NCBI RefSeq assembly: GCF_004014805.1
Contig: NZ_ATDN01000023.1
Location: 124,001 to 188,000 of the forward strand
Source: Mycolicibacterium elephantis DSM 44368
Lineage (GTDB): Bacteria; Actinomycetota; Actinomycetes; Mycobacteriales; Mycobacteriaceae
Length of the DNA stretch: 64,000 nt
Direction of reading: 5' to 3'
The notes under the pieces are model-generated. The model saw only the letters and a program-made list of their open reading frames with translations. It did not search any database and was not told the DNA's origin. Shown here one piece after another: positions 32,706-42,588 of this stretch (its first letter is position 1; each line of letters starts with the position of its first letter). The position numbers and the translations under genes were made by a program.

Positions 32706-33404
32706 ATGACGACGAACCCCGTCTCGGCGACGGCACTGCCACCCGTCGTCGATCAGCAGACCTGGCGCGCGGCGCTGGACCAGCTGCGCCGGCGCGAGAA
32801 GGCCGCCACCCGCGAGCTGGACGCGATCGCCGCGCAGCGCAGGCGCCTACCCATGGTGCGGATGCCCGACTACACGTTGATCGGCGAGCACGGACCGGTG
32901 CGGCTGGCCGACGTGTTCGAGGGGCGCTCGCAGCTGATCGTCTACCACCACATGTGGACCGACGGCGCCGAATGGCAGTGCGGTGGCTGCACCGGATTCA
33001 CCTCCCAGTTCACCCGGTTGGATTTCCTCGACAGCTACGACGCCCGCTTCGTCATCGTCACCAACGGCCCCATCGAGGAAGCGCTGGCCTACCGCGCCAA
33101 GGTCGGCAATCGGATGAACTGGTACTCGTCGTCGCAGAGCTCGTTCGGCGCCGACGTCGACGCCCCGCCCGGCGGAGGCTTCGGGGTCAACGTGTTTCTG
33201 CGGGACGGCGAGACGGTGTACCGCACCTGGCACACCAACGGCCGCGGCACCGAACAACTCAGCCACACGTTCGCGCTCATCGACCTGCTGCCGTGGGGCC
33301 GCCAGGAGGAGTGGCAGGACTCGCCGCCCGGCTGGCCGCAGGGGCCGACGTACGCCGGGTGGCTGGACTCGCCCGACATCGCCCGCGCGTACGGATCCGG
33401 CTGA
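32706..33404 (+). CDS. DUF899-family thioredoxin-like protein
   Basis: 232 residues of the DUF899 (AhpC/TSA-related) family: LRRREKAATRELDAIAAQRRRLP, then YHHMWTDGAEWQCGGCTGFTSQF with a CGGC motif, and YRTWHTNGRGTEQLSHTFALIDLLPWGRQEEW (in parts). The thioredoxin-like fold with two Cys suggests a redox or peroxidatic role. DUF899 genes are common ECF-sigma targets. Last gene of the operon, with GGAGGAG before the start. Confidence 0.88.
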   Translation: MTTNPVSATALPPVVDQQTWRAALDQLRRREKAATRELDAIAAQRRRLPMVRMPDYTLIGEHGPVRLADVFEGRSQLIVYHHMWTDGAEWQCGGCTGFTSQFTRLDFLDSYDARFVIVTNGPIEEALAYRAKVGNRMNWYSSSQSSFGADVDAPPGGGFGVNVFLRDGETVYRTWHTNGRGTEQLSHTFALIDLLPWGRQEEWQDSPPGWPQGPTYAGWLDSPDIARAYGSG

Positions 33405-33441
33405 CGGCCCGTCACGACGGCCGCGAGTGCGCGGTCTCGGC

Positions 33442-34524
33442 TCAGGGTGGGTCCGCCGCCGGACGCCGCAGGAATTCGACGAGCAGTTCCGCCATGTGCG
33501 GAATCGCTTGCCGGGCAATGACTTCGTAACCGTGGGTGCTCAGCGTCGGTAGGCACAGCAGCCCGGCGCGCGGGGTGAGCCCGCTGCCCTTGGCGTGTGA
33601 GGCGTCGGATTCGAACGCGCCCAGCACCGCCGCCTGAGGCGACATCCCCAGGTCCGCCCCGATGCCCATCAACGTGTCCGCCACGTCCTTGTCGTAGACG
33701 CACTGCGCGTCGCTGTACCCGACGATCGGGCCGCCGCCGACCGTGGTGCCGTACTCGGCTTCCGTCGGGCCGACCTCCAGCGCGAGGGCGAGGTCGCCGG
33801 GCAGCACCCGGCTGGCGTAGGAACCGCTCCCCCCGCCGATCTCCTCGCTGGTGGTGAACACCAGGTAGACGTCGTGGGCGGGTCGCCCGTCGTGCAGCAC
33901 CCGCGCCGTGTGCAGCAGCGCTGTCACCGGGGCCCGGTCATCCAGGAAGTAGCTGCCGAGGTAGCCGTCGCCGACGTCGACGAGCGTGCGCTTGCTGCGG
34001 TCGATGCACACCCGGGTGCCCGCCTGCACTCCGGCGTCGGTCAACTCGTCGGGGGTGTGCCCGGTGAAGACGTAGACGTGCATCCAGTCCAGTGACTTGT
34101 CGCCCTGGTCGGGTTTGGTCTCCCAGATCCGTGGGCTTTCCTTGGTGGTGTGCTCGGATCCCAGCGTCAGCACCGCGGATACGGTCCGGCGGTCACCGAG
34201 CACCGCGACCGGGCCGAGCCCGAAGTTGCCCGGATACATCGTGCCCAGCGGCGTCAGGTGCAGGCTGCCGTCGCCTTCGATCCGCTTGACCAGCATCGAC
34301 AACTCGTCCATGTGGGCCATCACTTGGGTGGCCCGGCCGTCGTCTCGGCTCTCTCCGCGGATCAGGCCGACCAGGTTTCCGGCCGGATCCACCCACGACT
34401 CGTCGACGTGGGGTTCGAGCTCCCGGTGGCAGATGTCGCGCACCGCCTGCTCCTGGCCGCACGGCCCGTACGCCCACAACAGCTCTTGGAGCAGGTCACG
34501 CCGCAACTGATATTGATCGGTCAC
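33442..34524 (-). CDS. M42-family metallo-aminopeptidase
   Basis: 360 residues. M42/M28-type di-zinc peptidase motifs: VMAHMDELSMLV (first metal His/Asp), YFLDDRAPVTALLH, VFTTSEEIGGGSGSYAS (catalytic and metal Glu), LALEVGPTEAEYG and a later THGYEVIARQAI with the last metal His. The start is GTG 34524 (VTDQYQLRRDLLQELL). It removes N-terminal residues from peptides, probably in the cytoplasm. Confidence 0.9.
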   Translation of the reverse strand: MTDQYQLRRDLLQELLWAYGPCGQEQAVRDICHRELEPHVDESWVDPAGNLVGLIRGESRDDGRATQVMAHMDELSMLVKRIEGDGSLHLTPLGTMYPGNFGLGPVAVLGDRRTVSAVLTLGSEHTTKESPRIWETKPDQGDKSLDWMHVYVFTGHTPDELTDAGVQAGTRVCIDRSKRTLVDVGDGYLGSYFLDDRAPVTALLHTARVLHDGRPAHDVYLVFTTSEEIGGGSGSYASRVLPGDLALALEVGPTEAEYGTTVGGGPIVGYSDAQCVYDKDVADTLMGIGADLGMSPQAAVLGAFESDASHAKGSGLTPRAGLLCLPTLSTHGYEVIARQAIPHMAELLVEFLRRPAADPP

Positions 34525-34567
34525 CGCCGAGGAGTTACCGAAGGTGCCGCGGTGTAACCCCCAGGCC

Positions 34568-34801
34568 CTACTGGATCGGCGGATGCGGGAACGGCGGAGG
34601 CGCCGGTACACACAAGCCGGTGTTGACGTCGAGCGCCTTGCCCGGCACACAGAACGGCGCGCACCCGTAGATCACGCCCGTCTCGCCCGGCGCGCAACCG
34701 ACGTTGCCGGGCTGGGCCGCCGCGACGCCGGGAGAAAACGGGGCAGCCGCCAGGGCGGCGGTGAAGAGCGCCGCGGTCACCGTCCGTCGCAGGGAAACCA
34801 T
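34568..34801 (-). CDS. Small secreted four-cysteine protein
   Basis: 77 residues: signal peptide MVSLRRTVTAALFTAALAAA ending AQP, then a short mature part with four Cys (GCAPGETGVIYGCAPFCVPG...GLCVPAP) and a Pro-rich tail PPFPHPPIQ. Two disulfides are likely. Small cysteine-containing exported proteins of this kind are common in mycobacteria and functionally unknown. Confidence 0.75.
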   Translation of the reverse strand: MVSLRRTVTAALFTAALAAAPFSPGVAAAQPGNVGCAPGETGVIYGCAPFCVPGKALDVNTGLCVPAPPPFPHPPIQ

Positions 34802-34823
34802 GATCGGCAGTGTAGGCCGCCGG

Positions 34824-36278
34824 TCACGTCCCGCAGAAGGTTTGGTACCGCCCGAAGTGCTCCGGCGCCGGCTCGGCGTATCGGTCCAGGCCGGGCCGTT
34901 CGTCGTAGGGCGCGGTGACGGCGACGAGCAGTTGCTCGACGGGGCGCAGATCCCCGTCGGTCGCGGCGGTCAGGGCTTCCTCGACGAGGTGGTTGCGCGG
35001 GATGTAGATCGGGTTGACGCGGTCCATCAGCTCGGGGTTCGGCCGCAAAGCGCGCCACCGGCTCAACCACGCGTCGAAGCCCGCGAGGTCGATGAACAGT
35101 CCGCGGGCGGGCTCGGTGTCGCCGCGCGCGGCCGCGCCCAGATGCCGGAAGAACGAGGTGAAGTCGACGCGGCTGCCCCTGAGCAATTCGAGCAACTCGT
35201 TCATCAGCGGGGCCTGTTCGGCCGGGTCGCCGGTGAGCCCGAGTTTGTCCTGCATACCGCCGGTCAACGCCTGCTGGAACCGCACGCTGAAGCCCTCGAG
35301 CCGGTCCTGCGCGATGGCGATCGCCTGGTCCTGGTCGTCGGCGAACAGCGGCAGCAGCGTCTCGGCGAAGCGGGCGAGGTTCCAGCCCGCGATGGTCGGC
35401 TGGTTGCCGTAGGCGTAGCGGCCCCAGGAGTCGATCGAGCTGAACACCGTCTCGGGGTCGTAGGCCTCCATGAACGCGCACGGGCCGTAGTCGATGGTCT
35501 CGCCGGAGATCGTGGTGTTGTCGGTGTTCATCACGCCGTGCACGAACCCGACCAGCATCCACTTCGCGACCAGCGTGGCCTGCACCCCGATCACCGCGTC
35601 GAACAACGCGACGTAGCGATTGTCGGCCTCCGCGGCCCCGGGGTGGTGGCGGGCGATGGCGTGGTCGGCCAGTCGGCGCAACAACGCCGGATCGCCCGTC
35701 GTCGCCGCGTACTGAAAGGTGCCGACCCGCAGGTGGCTTCGCGCGACCCGGGCCAGCACGGCGCCCGGCAGCAACGTCTCCCGGGTGACCGTGCGCCCGG
35801 TGGCGACGACGGCCAGCGACCGGGTGGTCGGGATTGCCAGGGCGTGCATGGCCTCGCTGATCACGTATTCGCGCAGCATCGGGCCGACGGCGGCCAGCCC
35901 GTCGCCGCCGCGGGCGAACGGGGTGGCGCCCGAGCCCTTGAGGTGCAGGTCGCGCAGCTCGCCGTCGGCGGTGGTGAGCTCGCCGATCAGCAGCGCCCGG
36001 CCGTCGCCGAGCCGGGGAACGAACCCGCCGAACTGGTGACCCGCGTAGGCCTGGGCCACCGGCGCGGCGCCGTCGGGCACCAGGGTCCCGGTGAGGAACC
36101 GCAGGCCGTCGGGGCCGCGCAGCCAGTCGGCGTCGAGGCCGAGGTCGGCGGCCAACGCCTCGTTGAGTACGAGCAGGCGCGGATCGGGTGCCTCCTCGGC
36201 CCGCCAGCCGACGGCCAGCTCCGGCAGCTCACGGGCGAAGCGGTCCCCGACGGGAATGGTGATGGGTGCGACGCTCAC
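34824..36278 (-). CDS. selO: SelO/YdiU-family protein adenylyltransferase
   Basis: 484 residues, a pseudokinase-fold AMP transferase. Motifs seen: AYAGHQFGGFVPRLGDGRALLIGEL, LHLKGSGATPFARGGDG, VHGVMNTDNTTISGETIDYGPCAF (partial here) and the C-terminal TFCGT. In eukaryotes the penultimate C-terminal region carries selenocysteine; here it is cysteine. SelO AMPylates proteins in oxidative stress. The GTG start gives the expected SVAPITIPVG N-terminus and the usual length of about 480. Confidence 0.93.
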   Translation of the reverse strand: MSVAPITIPVGDRFARELPELAVGWRAEEAPDPRLLVLNEALAADLGLDADWLRGPDGLRFLTGTLVPDGAAPVAQAYAGHQFGGFVPRLGDGRALLIGELTTADGELRDLHLKGSGATPFARGGDGLAAVGPMLREYVISEAMHALAIPTTRSLAVVATGRTVTRETLLPGAVLARVARSHLRVGTFQYAATTGDPALLRRLADHAIARHHPGAAEADNRYVALFDAVIGVQATLVAKWMLVGFVHGVMNTDNTTISGETIDYGPCAFMEAYDPETVFSSIDSWGRYAYGNQPTIAGWNLARFAETLLPLFADDQDQAIAIAQDRLEGFSVRFQQALTGGMQDKLGLTGDPAEQAPLMNELLELLRGSRVDFTSFFRHLGAAARGDTEPARGLFIDLAGFDAWLSRWRALRPNPELMDRVNPIYIPRNHLVEEALTAATDGDLRPVEQLLVAVTAPYDERPGLDRYAEPAPEHFGRYQTFCGT

Positions 36279-36307
36279 TGCACCCAGGGTACGGAGGGCG
36301 GCGGCGA

Positions 36308-36595
36308 TCATTCGAGCGTCGCGCGCGGCACTGCGCTCAACAGTGGTCCCCATTCGGCGATCACTGCGCGGCGCGCGGCGTCGGCGCAGTCGAGGCGGTG
36401 CACTTCGGCCGCGCCGGCGGCGCTGACCAGGGCGTCGGCGAGCGTGAACAGCGGCACCCGATGCTGGTGGGCGGCCCGGATCATTTCCTGGAAGGCTTCG
36501 TCCACCGTGCATTGGCGAAGCGCGACCAGGACGCCTTCGGCGGTGTCCAGGCCCTGCCGTCCGATGGTTCTGCCGAAGCGGTGAGGTGAGGTCAT
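36308..36595 (-). CDS. ANTAR-domain protein
   Basis: 95 residues when started at ATG 36595. The helical ANTAR pattern RQGLDTAEGVLVALRQCTVDEAFQEMIRAAHQHRVPLF (in parts) is the RNA-binding antitermination domain, followed by LADALVSAAGAAEV and a C-terminal helix. It lacks a sensor domain. An upstream ATG (36751) would add 52 residues of unlikely sequence. Probably a stand-alone RNA-binding antiterminator; it is divergent from the MTHFR-like gene. Confidence 0.7.
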   Translation of the reverse strand: MTSPHRFGRTIGRQGLDTAEGVLVALRQCTVDEAFQEMIRAAHQHRVPLFTLADALVSAAGAAEVHRLDCADAARRAVIAEWGPLLSAVPRATLE

Positions 36596-36795
36596 GAGAC
36601 CCGTGGTACCAACGGCGCCCGTGAGGCAGGTGTCGGCTCGCTGGCAACCGCCTGTGAGTCGATGGGCACCGTGGTTGCTGATGCAGCCGGCCGGTCTGCC
36701 ACCGCCGGTCTGTATGGTGAGGCTCCCGGGAACATCGTGGATTTCGGTCATCGAGGACCGTGCCGTGGGAACGAACGTCTTGAGGAGCTGGCCCG

Positions 36796-37686
36796 GTGAC
36801 GCTGAACACCATCGCGCTCGAGCTCGTGCCGCCCAATGTGGACCGCGGCGTGGAGCAGGCGCGCGAGGACGCGCACAAGGTGCTGCGGTACTCCGAGCAG
36901 AGCGGCCTGGCCGGGCGCATCGGGCACGTGATGATCCCCGGGATGATCGAAGAGGACGACGACCGGCCCATCGAGATGAAGCCGAAGATGGACGTGCTCG
37001 ACTTCTGGCGGGTCATCCAGCCCGAGTTGCCCGGTGTCAAGGGGCTGTGCACGCAGGTCACCTCGTTCATGGACGAACCGACGCTGCGCCGACGGCTGAC
37101 CGAGCTGTCGGCCGCCGGCTTCGAGGGCATCGCGTTCGTGGGGGTGCCGCGGACGATGGCCGACGGCGAGGGGTCCGGCGTCGCGCCCACCGACGCGCTG
37201 GCGATGTTCAAGGAGCTGGTGCCCAACCGCGGCGCGATCCTGATTCCGACCCGCGAGGGTGAGCAAGGCCGGTTCAAGTTCAAGTGCGACCGGGGCGCGA
37301 CATACGGCATGACCCAGCTGCTGTACTCCGACGCGATCGTCGGGTTCCTCCGCGAGTTCGCCGCGACGACCGATCATCGGCCCGAGATCCTGCTGTCGTT
37401 CGGGTTCGTCCCGAAGGTGGAGAGCAAGGTCGGGCTCATTTCCTGGTTGATCCAGGATCCGGGCAACCCCGCGGTGGCCGAGGAGCAGGAGTTCGTCAAG
37501 CGGTTGGCCGCCACCGAGCCGACCGAGAAGCGCAAGCTGATGGTCGACCTGTACAAGCGGGTCATCGACGGCGTCGCCGACCTCGGTTTTCCGCTCTCCA
37601 TCCACCTGGAGGCCACCTACGGGGTGTCGGGTCCGGCGTTCGAGACCTTCGCGGAGATGCTCGCGTACTGGTCCCCCGACACCTGA
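36796..37686 (+). CDS. Methylenetetrahydrofolate reductase-like protein (Rv2172c type)
   Basis: 296 residues with MTLNTIALELVPPNVDRG, HVMIPGMIEEDDDRPIEM, RGAILIPTREGEQGRFKFKC and HLEATYGVSGPAFETFAEML. From memory it is near-collinear with Rv2172c, a mycobacterial protein reported as a distinct, short MTHFR that reduces 5,10-methylene-THF for methionine synthesis. I do not see the canonical MetF motifs, and the assignment depends on that similarity. GTG start. Confidence 0.75.
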   Translation: MTLNTIALELVPPNVDRGVEQAREDAHKVLRYSEQSGLAGRIGHVMIPGMIEEDDDRPIEMKPKMDVLDFWRVIQPELPGVKGLCTQVTSFMDEPTLRRRLTELSAAGFEGIAFVGVPRTMADGEGSGVAPTDALAMFKELVPNRGAILIPTREGEQGRFKFKCDRGATYGMTQLLYSDAIVGFLREFAATTDHRPEILLSFGFVPKVESKVGLISWLIQDPGNPAVAEEQEFVKRLAATEPTEKRKLMVDLYKRVIDGVADLGFPLSIHLEATYGVSGPAFETFAEMLAYWSPDT

Positions 37687-37714
37687 CGCATGTGATTTTT
37701 GCCCAAAGGAACAT

Positions 37715-40700
37715 ATGGGCGACAAAGTGCGAGTGGATCCCGCCGTTTCGCCGATTTCGGCGAGTGATTTGCGCAAGCGCCTCGACGGGCTGACCGTTGG
37801 CGACGCCGCCCGCCTCGGGCGCCGCCTCCGGCAGTTGCGCGGAGCGAGCCCGGACAAGCTCGCCAAGCTCGCCGAACAGATCACCGCCGCCGAAGCGCTG
37901 GTGGCCACCCGGGCGGCGGCGCTGCCCGCGATCACCTATCCCGACCTTCCGGTCAGCGAGCGGCGCGACGACATCGCCAAGGCCATCAACGCCAACCAGG
38001 TCGTCATCGTCGCGGGGGAGACCGGCTCCGGCAAGACGACCCAGCTGCCCAAGATCTGCCTGGAACTGGGCCGCGGGATACGCGGCACGATCGGGCACAC
38101 CCAACCTCGGCGCCTGGCCGCGCGCACCGTCGCCCAGCGCATCGCCGACGAACTGGGCAGCCCGCTGGGCGAAACCGTCGGCTACACGGTGCGCTTCACC
38201 GATCAGGTCAGCGACCGCACGCTGGTGAAGCTGATGACCGACGGCATCCTGCTCGCCGAGATCCAGCGTGACCGCCGCCTGCTGCGCTACGACACCCTGA
38301 TCCTCGACGAGGCCCACGAGCGCAGCCTCAACATCGACTTCCTGCTCGGCTACCTGCGGGAGCTGTTGCCGCGGCGACCCGATCTCAAGGTGATCGTCAC
38401 CTCGGCGACCATCGAACCGGAACGGTTCGCCGAGCATTTCGGCACCGTCGACGGCCCAGCTCCGATCGTGGAGGTGTCCGGCCGTACCTATCCGGTCGAG
38501 ATCCGCTACCGGCCCCTGGAAGTACCTGTCGCCGTGGAGGATTCGGACGATCCCGACGATCCCGACCACGAGATCGTGCGCACCGAGATCCGTGACCAGA
38601 CCGAGGCGATCATCGACGCCATCGGCGAACTGGCGAGCGAACCGCCCGGCGACGTGCTGGTGTTCCTGTCCGGCGAACGCGAAATCCGCGACACCCGTGA
38701 CGCCCTGGTGGCGTCGCGCGGGCTGGACGACGACCTCGAGGTGCTGCCGCTGTACGCGCGGCTGCCGACCGCCGATCAGCAGAAGGTGTTCCAGCCCAGC
38801 CGCGCCCGCCGCCGCGTCGTGCTCGCGACGAACGTCGCCGAGACGTCGCTGACGGTGCCCGGCATCCGGTACGTCGTCGACCCCGGCACCGCGCGGATCT
38901 CGCGCTACAGTCGGCGCACCAAGGTGCAGCGGCTTCCCATCGAGCCCATCTCGCAGGCGTCGGCCGCTCAGCGCGCGGGCCGATCGGGGCGTACCGCGCC
39001 CGGCGTGTGTATTCGGCTGTACTCCGAGGAGGACCTCGCGGGGCGGCCGCGCTACACCGACCCGGAGATCCTGCGCACCAACCTCGCCGCGGTGATCCTG
39101 CAGATGGCGGCGCTGAATCTCGGTGACATCCAGACGTTTCCGTTTCTCGACCCGCCCGAAAGCCGCAGCATCCGCGACGGGGTCCAGTTGCTGCAGGAAC
39201 TCGGCGCGTTCGACAGGGACGGCAAGATCACCGACATCGGCCGCCGCCTGGCCCAGTTGCCGGTCGATCCGCGGTTGGGCCGGATGATCCTGCAGGCCGA
39301 CGCCGAGGGGTGTGTGGCCGAGATCCTGGTGCTGGCCGCGGCGCTGTCGATCCCCGACCCGCGGGAGCGGCCCGCCGACCGCGAGGAGGCGGCGCGGCAG
39401 AGCCACGCCCGCTTCGCCGACGAGCACTCGGACTTCATCTCCTACCTCAACCTGTGGCGGTATCTGCGGGAGCAGCGACAAGAACTGTCCGGCAACGCGT
39501 TCCGGCGGATGTGCCGCGACGAGTTCCTGCACTACCTGCGGATCCGGGAATGGCAGGACCTGGTCGGGCAGCTGCGCAGCATCGCCCGCGACCTGGGGAT
39601 CAGGGAGTCCGGTGAACCCGCGGACCCCGCTCAGGTGCACGCCGCGCTGCTGGCCGGGCTGTTGTCACACGTCGGCCTGCGCGACAACACGAAAGGCCGC
39701 GACTCCCGCGAGTTTCAGGGCGCGCGCAACTCGAGGTTCGTGCTGGCGCCCGGATCGGTGCTCACCAAACGCCCGCCGCGCTGGGTCGTCGTCGCCGACC
39801 TCGTCGAAACCAGCAGGCTCTACGGGCGCATCGCCGCGCGGATCCAGCCCGAGGTCGTCGAGAGGATCGCCGGAGACCTGGTGCAGCGCAGCTACAGCGA
39901 GCCGCACTGGGACGCCCAACGCGGCGCCGTCATGGCCTACGAGCGGGTCACGCTCTACGGCCTTCCGCTCGTGGCGCGCAGGCGCGTCGGATATTCCCAG
40001 GTGGAACCGGAACTCTCGCGTGAGCTGTTCATCCGCCACGCGCTGGTCGAAGGCGACTGGCAGACCCGGCACCACTTCTTCCGGGACAACGCCCGGCTGC
40101 GAGAGGAGCTCGAGGAGCTCGAGGAGAAGGCGCGCCGCCGCGACCTGTTGGTCGGCGACGACGAGATCTTCGCCTTCTACGACGCCCGTGTCCCTCCAGA
40201 GGTGGTGTCGGCGAGGCACTTCGACGCGTGGTGGCGCAGACAACGGCACGAGACCCCCGATCTGCTCACCTTCACCCGTGAGGACCTGCTACGCACCGAC
40301 GACGCCGACGAGCAACCCGACGTGTGGCGGGCAGGGGACATGGCGCTGCCGCTGACCTACCGCTTCGAGCCGGGGGCCGAGGACGACGGTGTCACCGTGC
40401 ACGTGCCGGTCGAGGTTCTGGCCCGCCTCGGGGGCGACGAATTCGCCTGGCAGGTACCTGCGTTCCGGGAAGAACTGGTGACCGCGCTCATCCGTACCCT
40501 GCCGAAACCCCTGCGCCGCAACTTCGTTCCCGTACCGGACACCGCCCGCGCCGTGCTGGCCGCGATCGGCCCCGACGACGGGTCGCTGCTGGAGGCCGTG
40601 CAACGCGAGCTGCACCGGCGCACCGGCGTGCTGGTGCCGATCGACGCTTTCGACCTCGACAAGCTGCCGTCGCACCTGCGGGTGACGTTCGCCGTCGAAT

Positions 40701-41671
40701 CCGCCGACGGCACCGAGCTGTCGCGCGGCAAGGACCTCGAAGCGCTGCAGCGGGAACTGGCCGGGCCGGCGCGCCGTGCCGTCGCGGACGCGGTCGCCGG
40801 CGAGCTCGAACGCAGCGGGCTGCGCACCTGGCCCGACGACCTCCACGAGCTGCCTCGAGCTGTCGAACGCGACACCGGCGGCCACACCGTGCGCGGCTAT
40901 CCCGCGCTGGTGGACGCGGGCGCGGCGGTCGACGTGCACGTGTTCGCATCGCAGGCCGAGCAGGCGAGCGCGATGGGCCCGGGGACCCGTCGGCTGCTGC
41001 GGCTCACGGTACCGTCGCCGGTCAAAACGCTGGAGCGCCAACTGGATCCACGCACCCGCTTGGTGCTCAGCACCAACCCCGACGGCTCGCTGCCCGCGCT
41101 GCTCGAGGACTGCGCCGACGCCGCGATCGACGTGATCGCGCCCGCGCCGGCGTGGACCCGCACCGAGTTCACCGCCCTGCGCGACCGCGTCGCCCGCGAA
41201 TTGGCGCCCACCACCCGCGACATCGTCGCCCGCGTGCACAAGGTGCTCGCGGCCGCCCACGATGTCGAAAAGGCACTGCCGGCCACGGTGACGCCCGCGC
41301 AGGCCGACGCGATCGCCGACATCCAGGCACAGCTCGACGCCCTGTTGCCCGAGCGGTTCGTCACCGTCACCGGTGCCGCACACCTGGCCGACCTCACCCG
41401 CTACCTCACCGCGATCGGCAGGCGGCTGGAGCGGCTGCCTCACGCGATCGGCGCCGACCGGGAACGAATGGCCCGGGTGCACGCCGTGCAGGACGCCTAC
41501 GACGATCTCGTCGCCGCGTTGTCACCGGCCCGCGCCGCTGCCGACGACGTCCGCGACATCGGCCGCCAGATCGAGGAACTGCGTGTCAGCCTGTGGGCGC
41601 AGCAACTCGGTACCCCGCGACCGGTGAGCGAGCAGCGCATCTACCGCGCGATCGACGCCGTCCGGCCATGA
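37715..41671 (+). CDS. hrpA: DEAH-box RNA helicase HrpA
   Basis: 1318 residues. DEAH helicase core: Walker A GETGSGKTTQ near residue 100, DEAHERSLNIDFLLG, SATIEPERFAEHFG, QRAGRSGRTAPGVCIRLY (motif VI region). Then the ratchet/OB-fold domains and the long HrpA-specific C-terminal region, typical of bacterial HrpA (about 1300 residues). HrpA resolves stalled ribosomes and remodels RNA. ATG 37715 follows AAAGGA. Confidence 0.95.
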   Translation: MGDKVRVDPAVSPISASDLRKRLDGLTVGDAARLGRRLRQLRGASPDKLAKLAEQITAAEALVATRAAALPAITYPDLPVSERRDDIAKAINANQVVIVAGETGSGKTTQLPKICLELGRGIRGTIGHTQPRRLAARTVAQRIADELGSPLGETVGYTVRFTDQVSDRTLVKLMTDGILLAEIQRDRRLLRYDTLILDEAHERSLNIDFLLGYLRELLPRRPDLKVIVTSATIEPERFAEHFGTVDGPAPIVEVSGRTYPVEIRYRPLEVPVAVEDSDDPDDPDHEIVRTEIRDQTEAIIDAIGELASEPPGDVLVFLSGEREIRDTRDALVASRGLDDDLEVLPLYARLPTADQQKVFQPSRARRRVVLATNVAETSLTVPGIRYVVDPGTARISRYSRRTKVQRLPIEPISQASAAQRAGRSGRTAPGVCIRLYSEEDLAGRPRYTDPEILRTNLAAVILQMAALNLGDIQTFPFLDPPESRSIRDGVQLLQELGAFDRDGKITDIGRRLAQLPVDPRLGRMILQADAEGCVAEILVLAAALSIPDPRERPADREEAARQSHARFADEHSDFISYLNLWRYLREQRQELSGNAFRRMCRDEFLHYLRIREWQDLVGQLRSIARDLGIRESGEPADPAQVHAALLAGLLSHVGLRDNTKGRDSREFQGARNSRFVLAPGSVLTKRPPRWVVVADLVETSRLYGRIAARIQPEVVERIAGDLVQRSYSEPHWDAQRGAVMAYERVTLYGLPLVARRRVGYSQVEPELSRELFIRHALVEGDWQTRHHFFRDNARLREELEELEEKARRRDLLVGDDEIFAFYDARVPPEVVSARHFDAWWRRQRHETPDLLTFTREDLLRTDDADEQPDVWRAGDMALPLTYRFEPGAEDDGVTVHVPVEVLARLGGDEFAWQVPAFREELVTALIRTLPKPLRRNFVPVPDTARAVLAAIGPDDGSLLEAVQRELHRRTGVLVPIDAFDLDKLPSHLRVTFAVESADGTELSRGKDLEALQRELAGPARRAVADAVAGELERSGLRTWPDDLHELPRAVERDTGGHTVRGYPALVDAGAAVDVHVFASQAEQASAMGPGTRRLLRLTVPSPVKTLERQLDPRTRLVLSTNPDGSLPALLEDCADAAIDVIAPAPAWTRTEFTALRDRVARELAPTTRDIVARVHKVLAAAHDVEKALPATVTPAQADAIADIQAQLDALLPERFVTVTGAAHLADLTRYLTAIGRRLERLPHAIGADRERMARVHAVQDAYDDLVAALSPARAAADDVRDIGRQIEELRVSLWAQQLGTPRPVSEQRIYRAIDAVRP

Positions 41672-41723
41672 GACCGGCCTTTCCCGCGCGCGACGGCCAC
41701 CGCTGCGGTAGGTATTAGCTCCT

Positions 41724-42557
41724 ATGGGCGTATCCGCAATCGCGCGGCGGCCGGCCACCTGGCTGACCGCGCTCGTGCTGTTCGTGGCGGCCGGGTGCGG
41801 CCACTCGGTGCCCGAGGCCGACAGCCAGCCCTCACCCGGCGGCGCCCTCGCCCCGGTGATCACCCCCGTCGTGCTCGCCGAGATCCCGCACGACCCCGAG
41901 GCGTGGACCCAGGGCCTCGAGCTCGACGGGGCGGCGCTGTGGGAGGGCACCGGGATCGCGGGCCGGTCACAGGTACGCGAGCTCGACCCCGCGACTGGCG
42001 CGGTGCGGCGCGCCGCGCCCGCCCCGAACGACTACTACGGCGAGGGGATCACCGTCGTCGGCGACCGAATCTGGGAACTGACCTGGCGCGACGGTGTCGC
42101 GGTCGAGTGGGACAAGGCCACGCTGACACCCGTGCGTGAGGTGCCTGTCGACGGCGAAGGCTGGGGCCTCTGCCACGACGGCGACCGGTTCGTCCGCAGT
42201 GACGGAACCGCCCGGCTGCGGTTCCACGACCCGGTGACGTTCGCCGAGACCGGTTCGGTGACCGTGACCCGCGACGGCGTCCCGCAGGCCGCGCTCAACG
42301 AGTTGGAGTGCGTCGACGGGCGGGTCTGGGCCAACGTCTGGAAGACGGACATGATCCTGCGCATCGACCCGGCGTCGGGCGAGGTCGACACGGTGGTCAA
42401 CGCGAACGGGCTGTGGCCGGGGCAGGCCGGCGACCGTGACCGGGTGCTCAACGGCATCGCCCACCTGGGTGACGACGAGTACCTGCTGACCGGCAAGAAG
42501 TGGCCGTCGATGTACCGGGTGCGTCTCGACGCGCCCGGCAGCGGTCCGCCGCGGTGA
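41724..42557 (+). CDS. Glutaminyl-peptide cyclotransferase-like lipoprotein
   Basis: 277 residues. Signal peptide with lipobox LFVAAGCGHS (Cys ~26), then a beta-propeller of the plant/bacterial glutaminyl cyclase type: IPHDPEAWTQGLELDG, LWEGTGIAGRSQVRELDP, ELTWRDGVAVEW and the later LNGIAHLGDDEYLLTGKKWPSMYRV. It probably acts outside the cytoplasmic membrane, forming N-terminal pyroglutamate on exported proteins. Confidence 0.88.
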   Translation: MGVSAIARRPATWLTALVLFVAAGCGHSVPEADSQPSPGGALAPVITPVVLAEIPHDPEAWTQGLELDGAALWEGTGIAGRSQVRELDPATGAVRRAAPAPNDYYGEGITVVGDRIWELTWRDGVAVEWDKATLTPVREVPVDGEGWGLCHDGDRFVRSDGTARLRFHDPVTFAETGSVTVTRDGVPQAALNELECVDGRVWANVWKTDMILRIDPASGEVDTVVNANGLWPGQAGDRDRVLNGIAHLGDDEYLLTGKKWPSMYRVRLDAPGSGPPR

Positions 42558-42588
42558 GCCGGCCACGGCGTCCATTCGGCTGACGGCG

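Noticed and set aside
37562..39640. A 692-codon minus-strand open frame opposite hrpA
   Set aside because: Composition is that of a shadow frame; the plus strand carries all helicase motifs.
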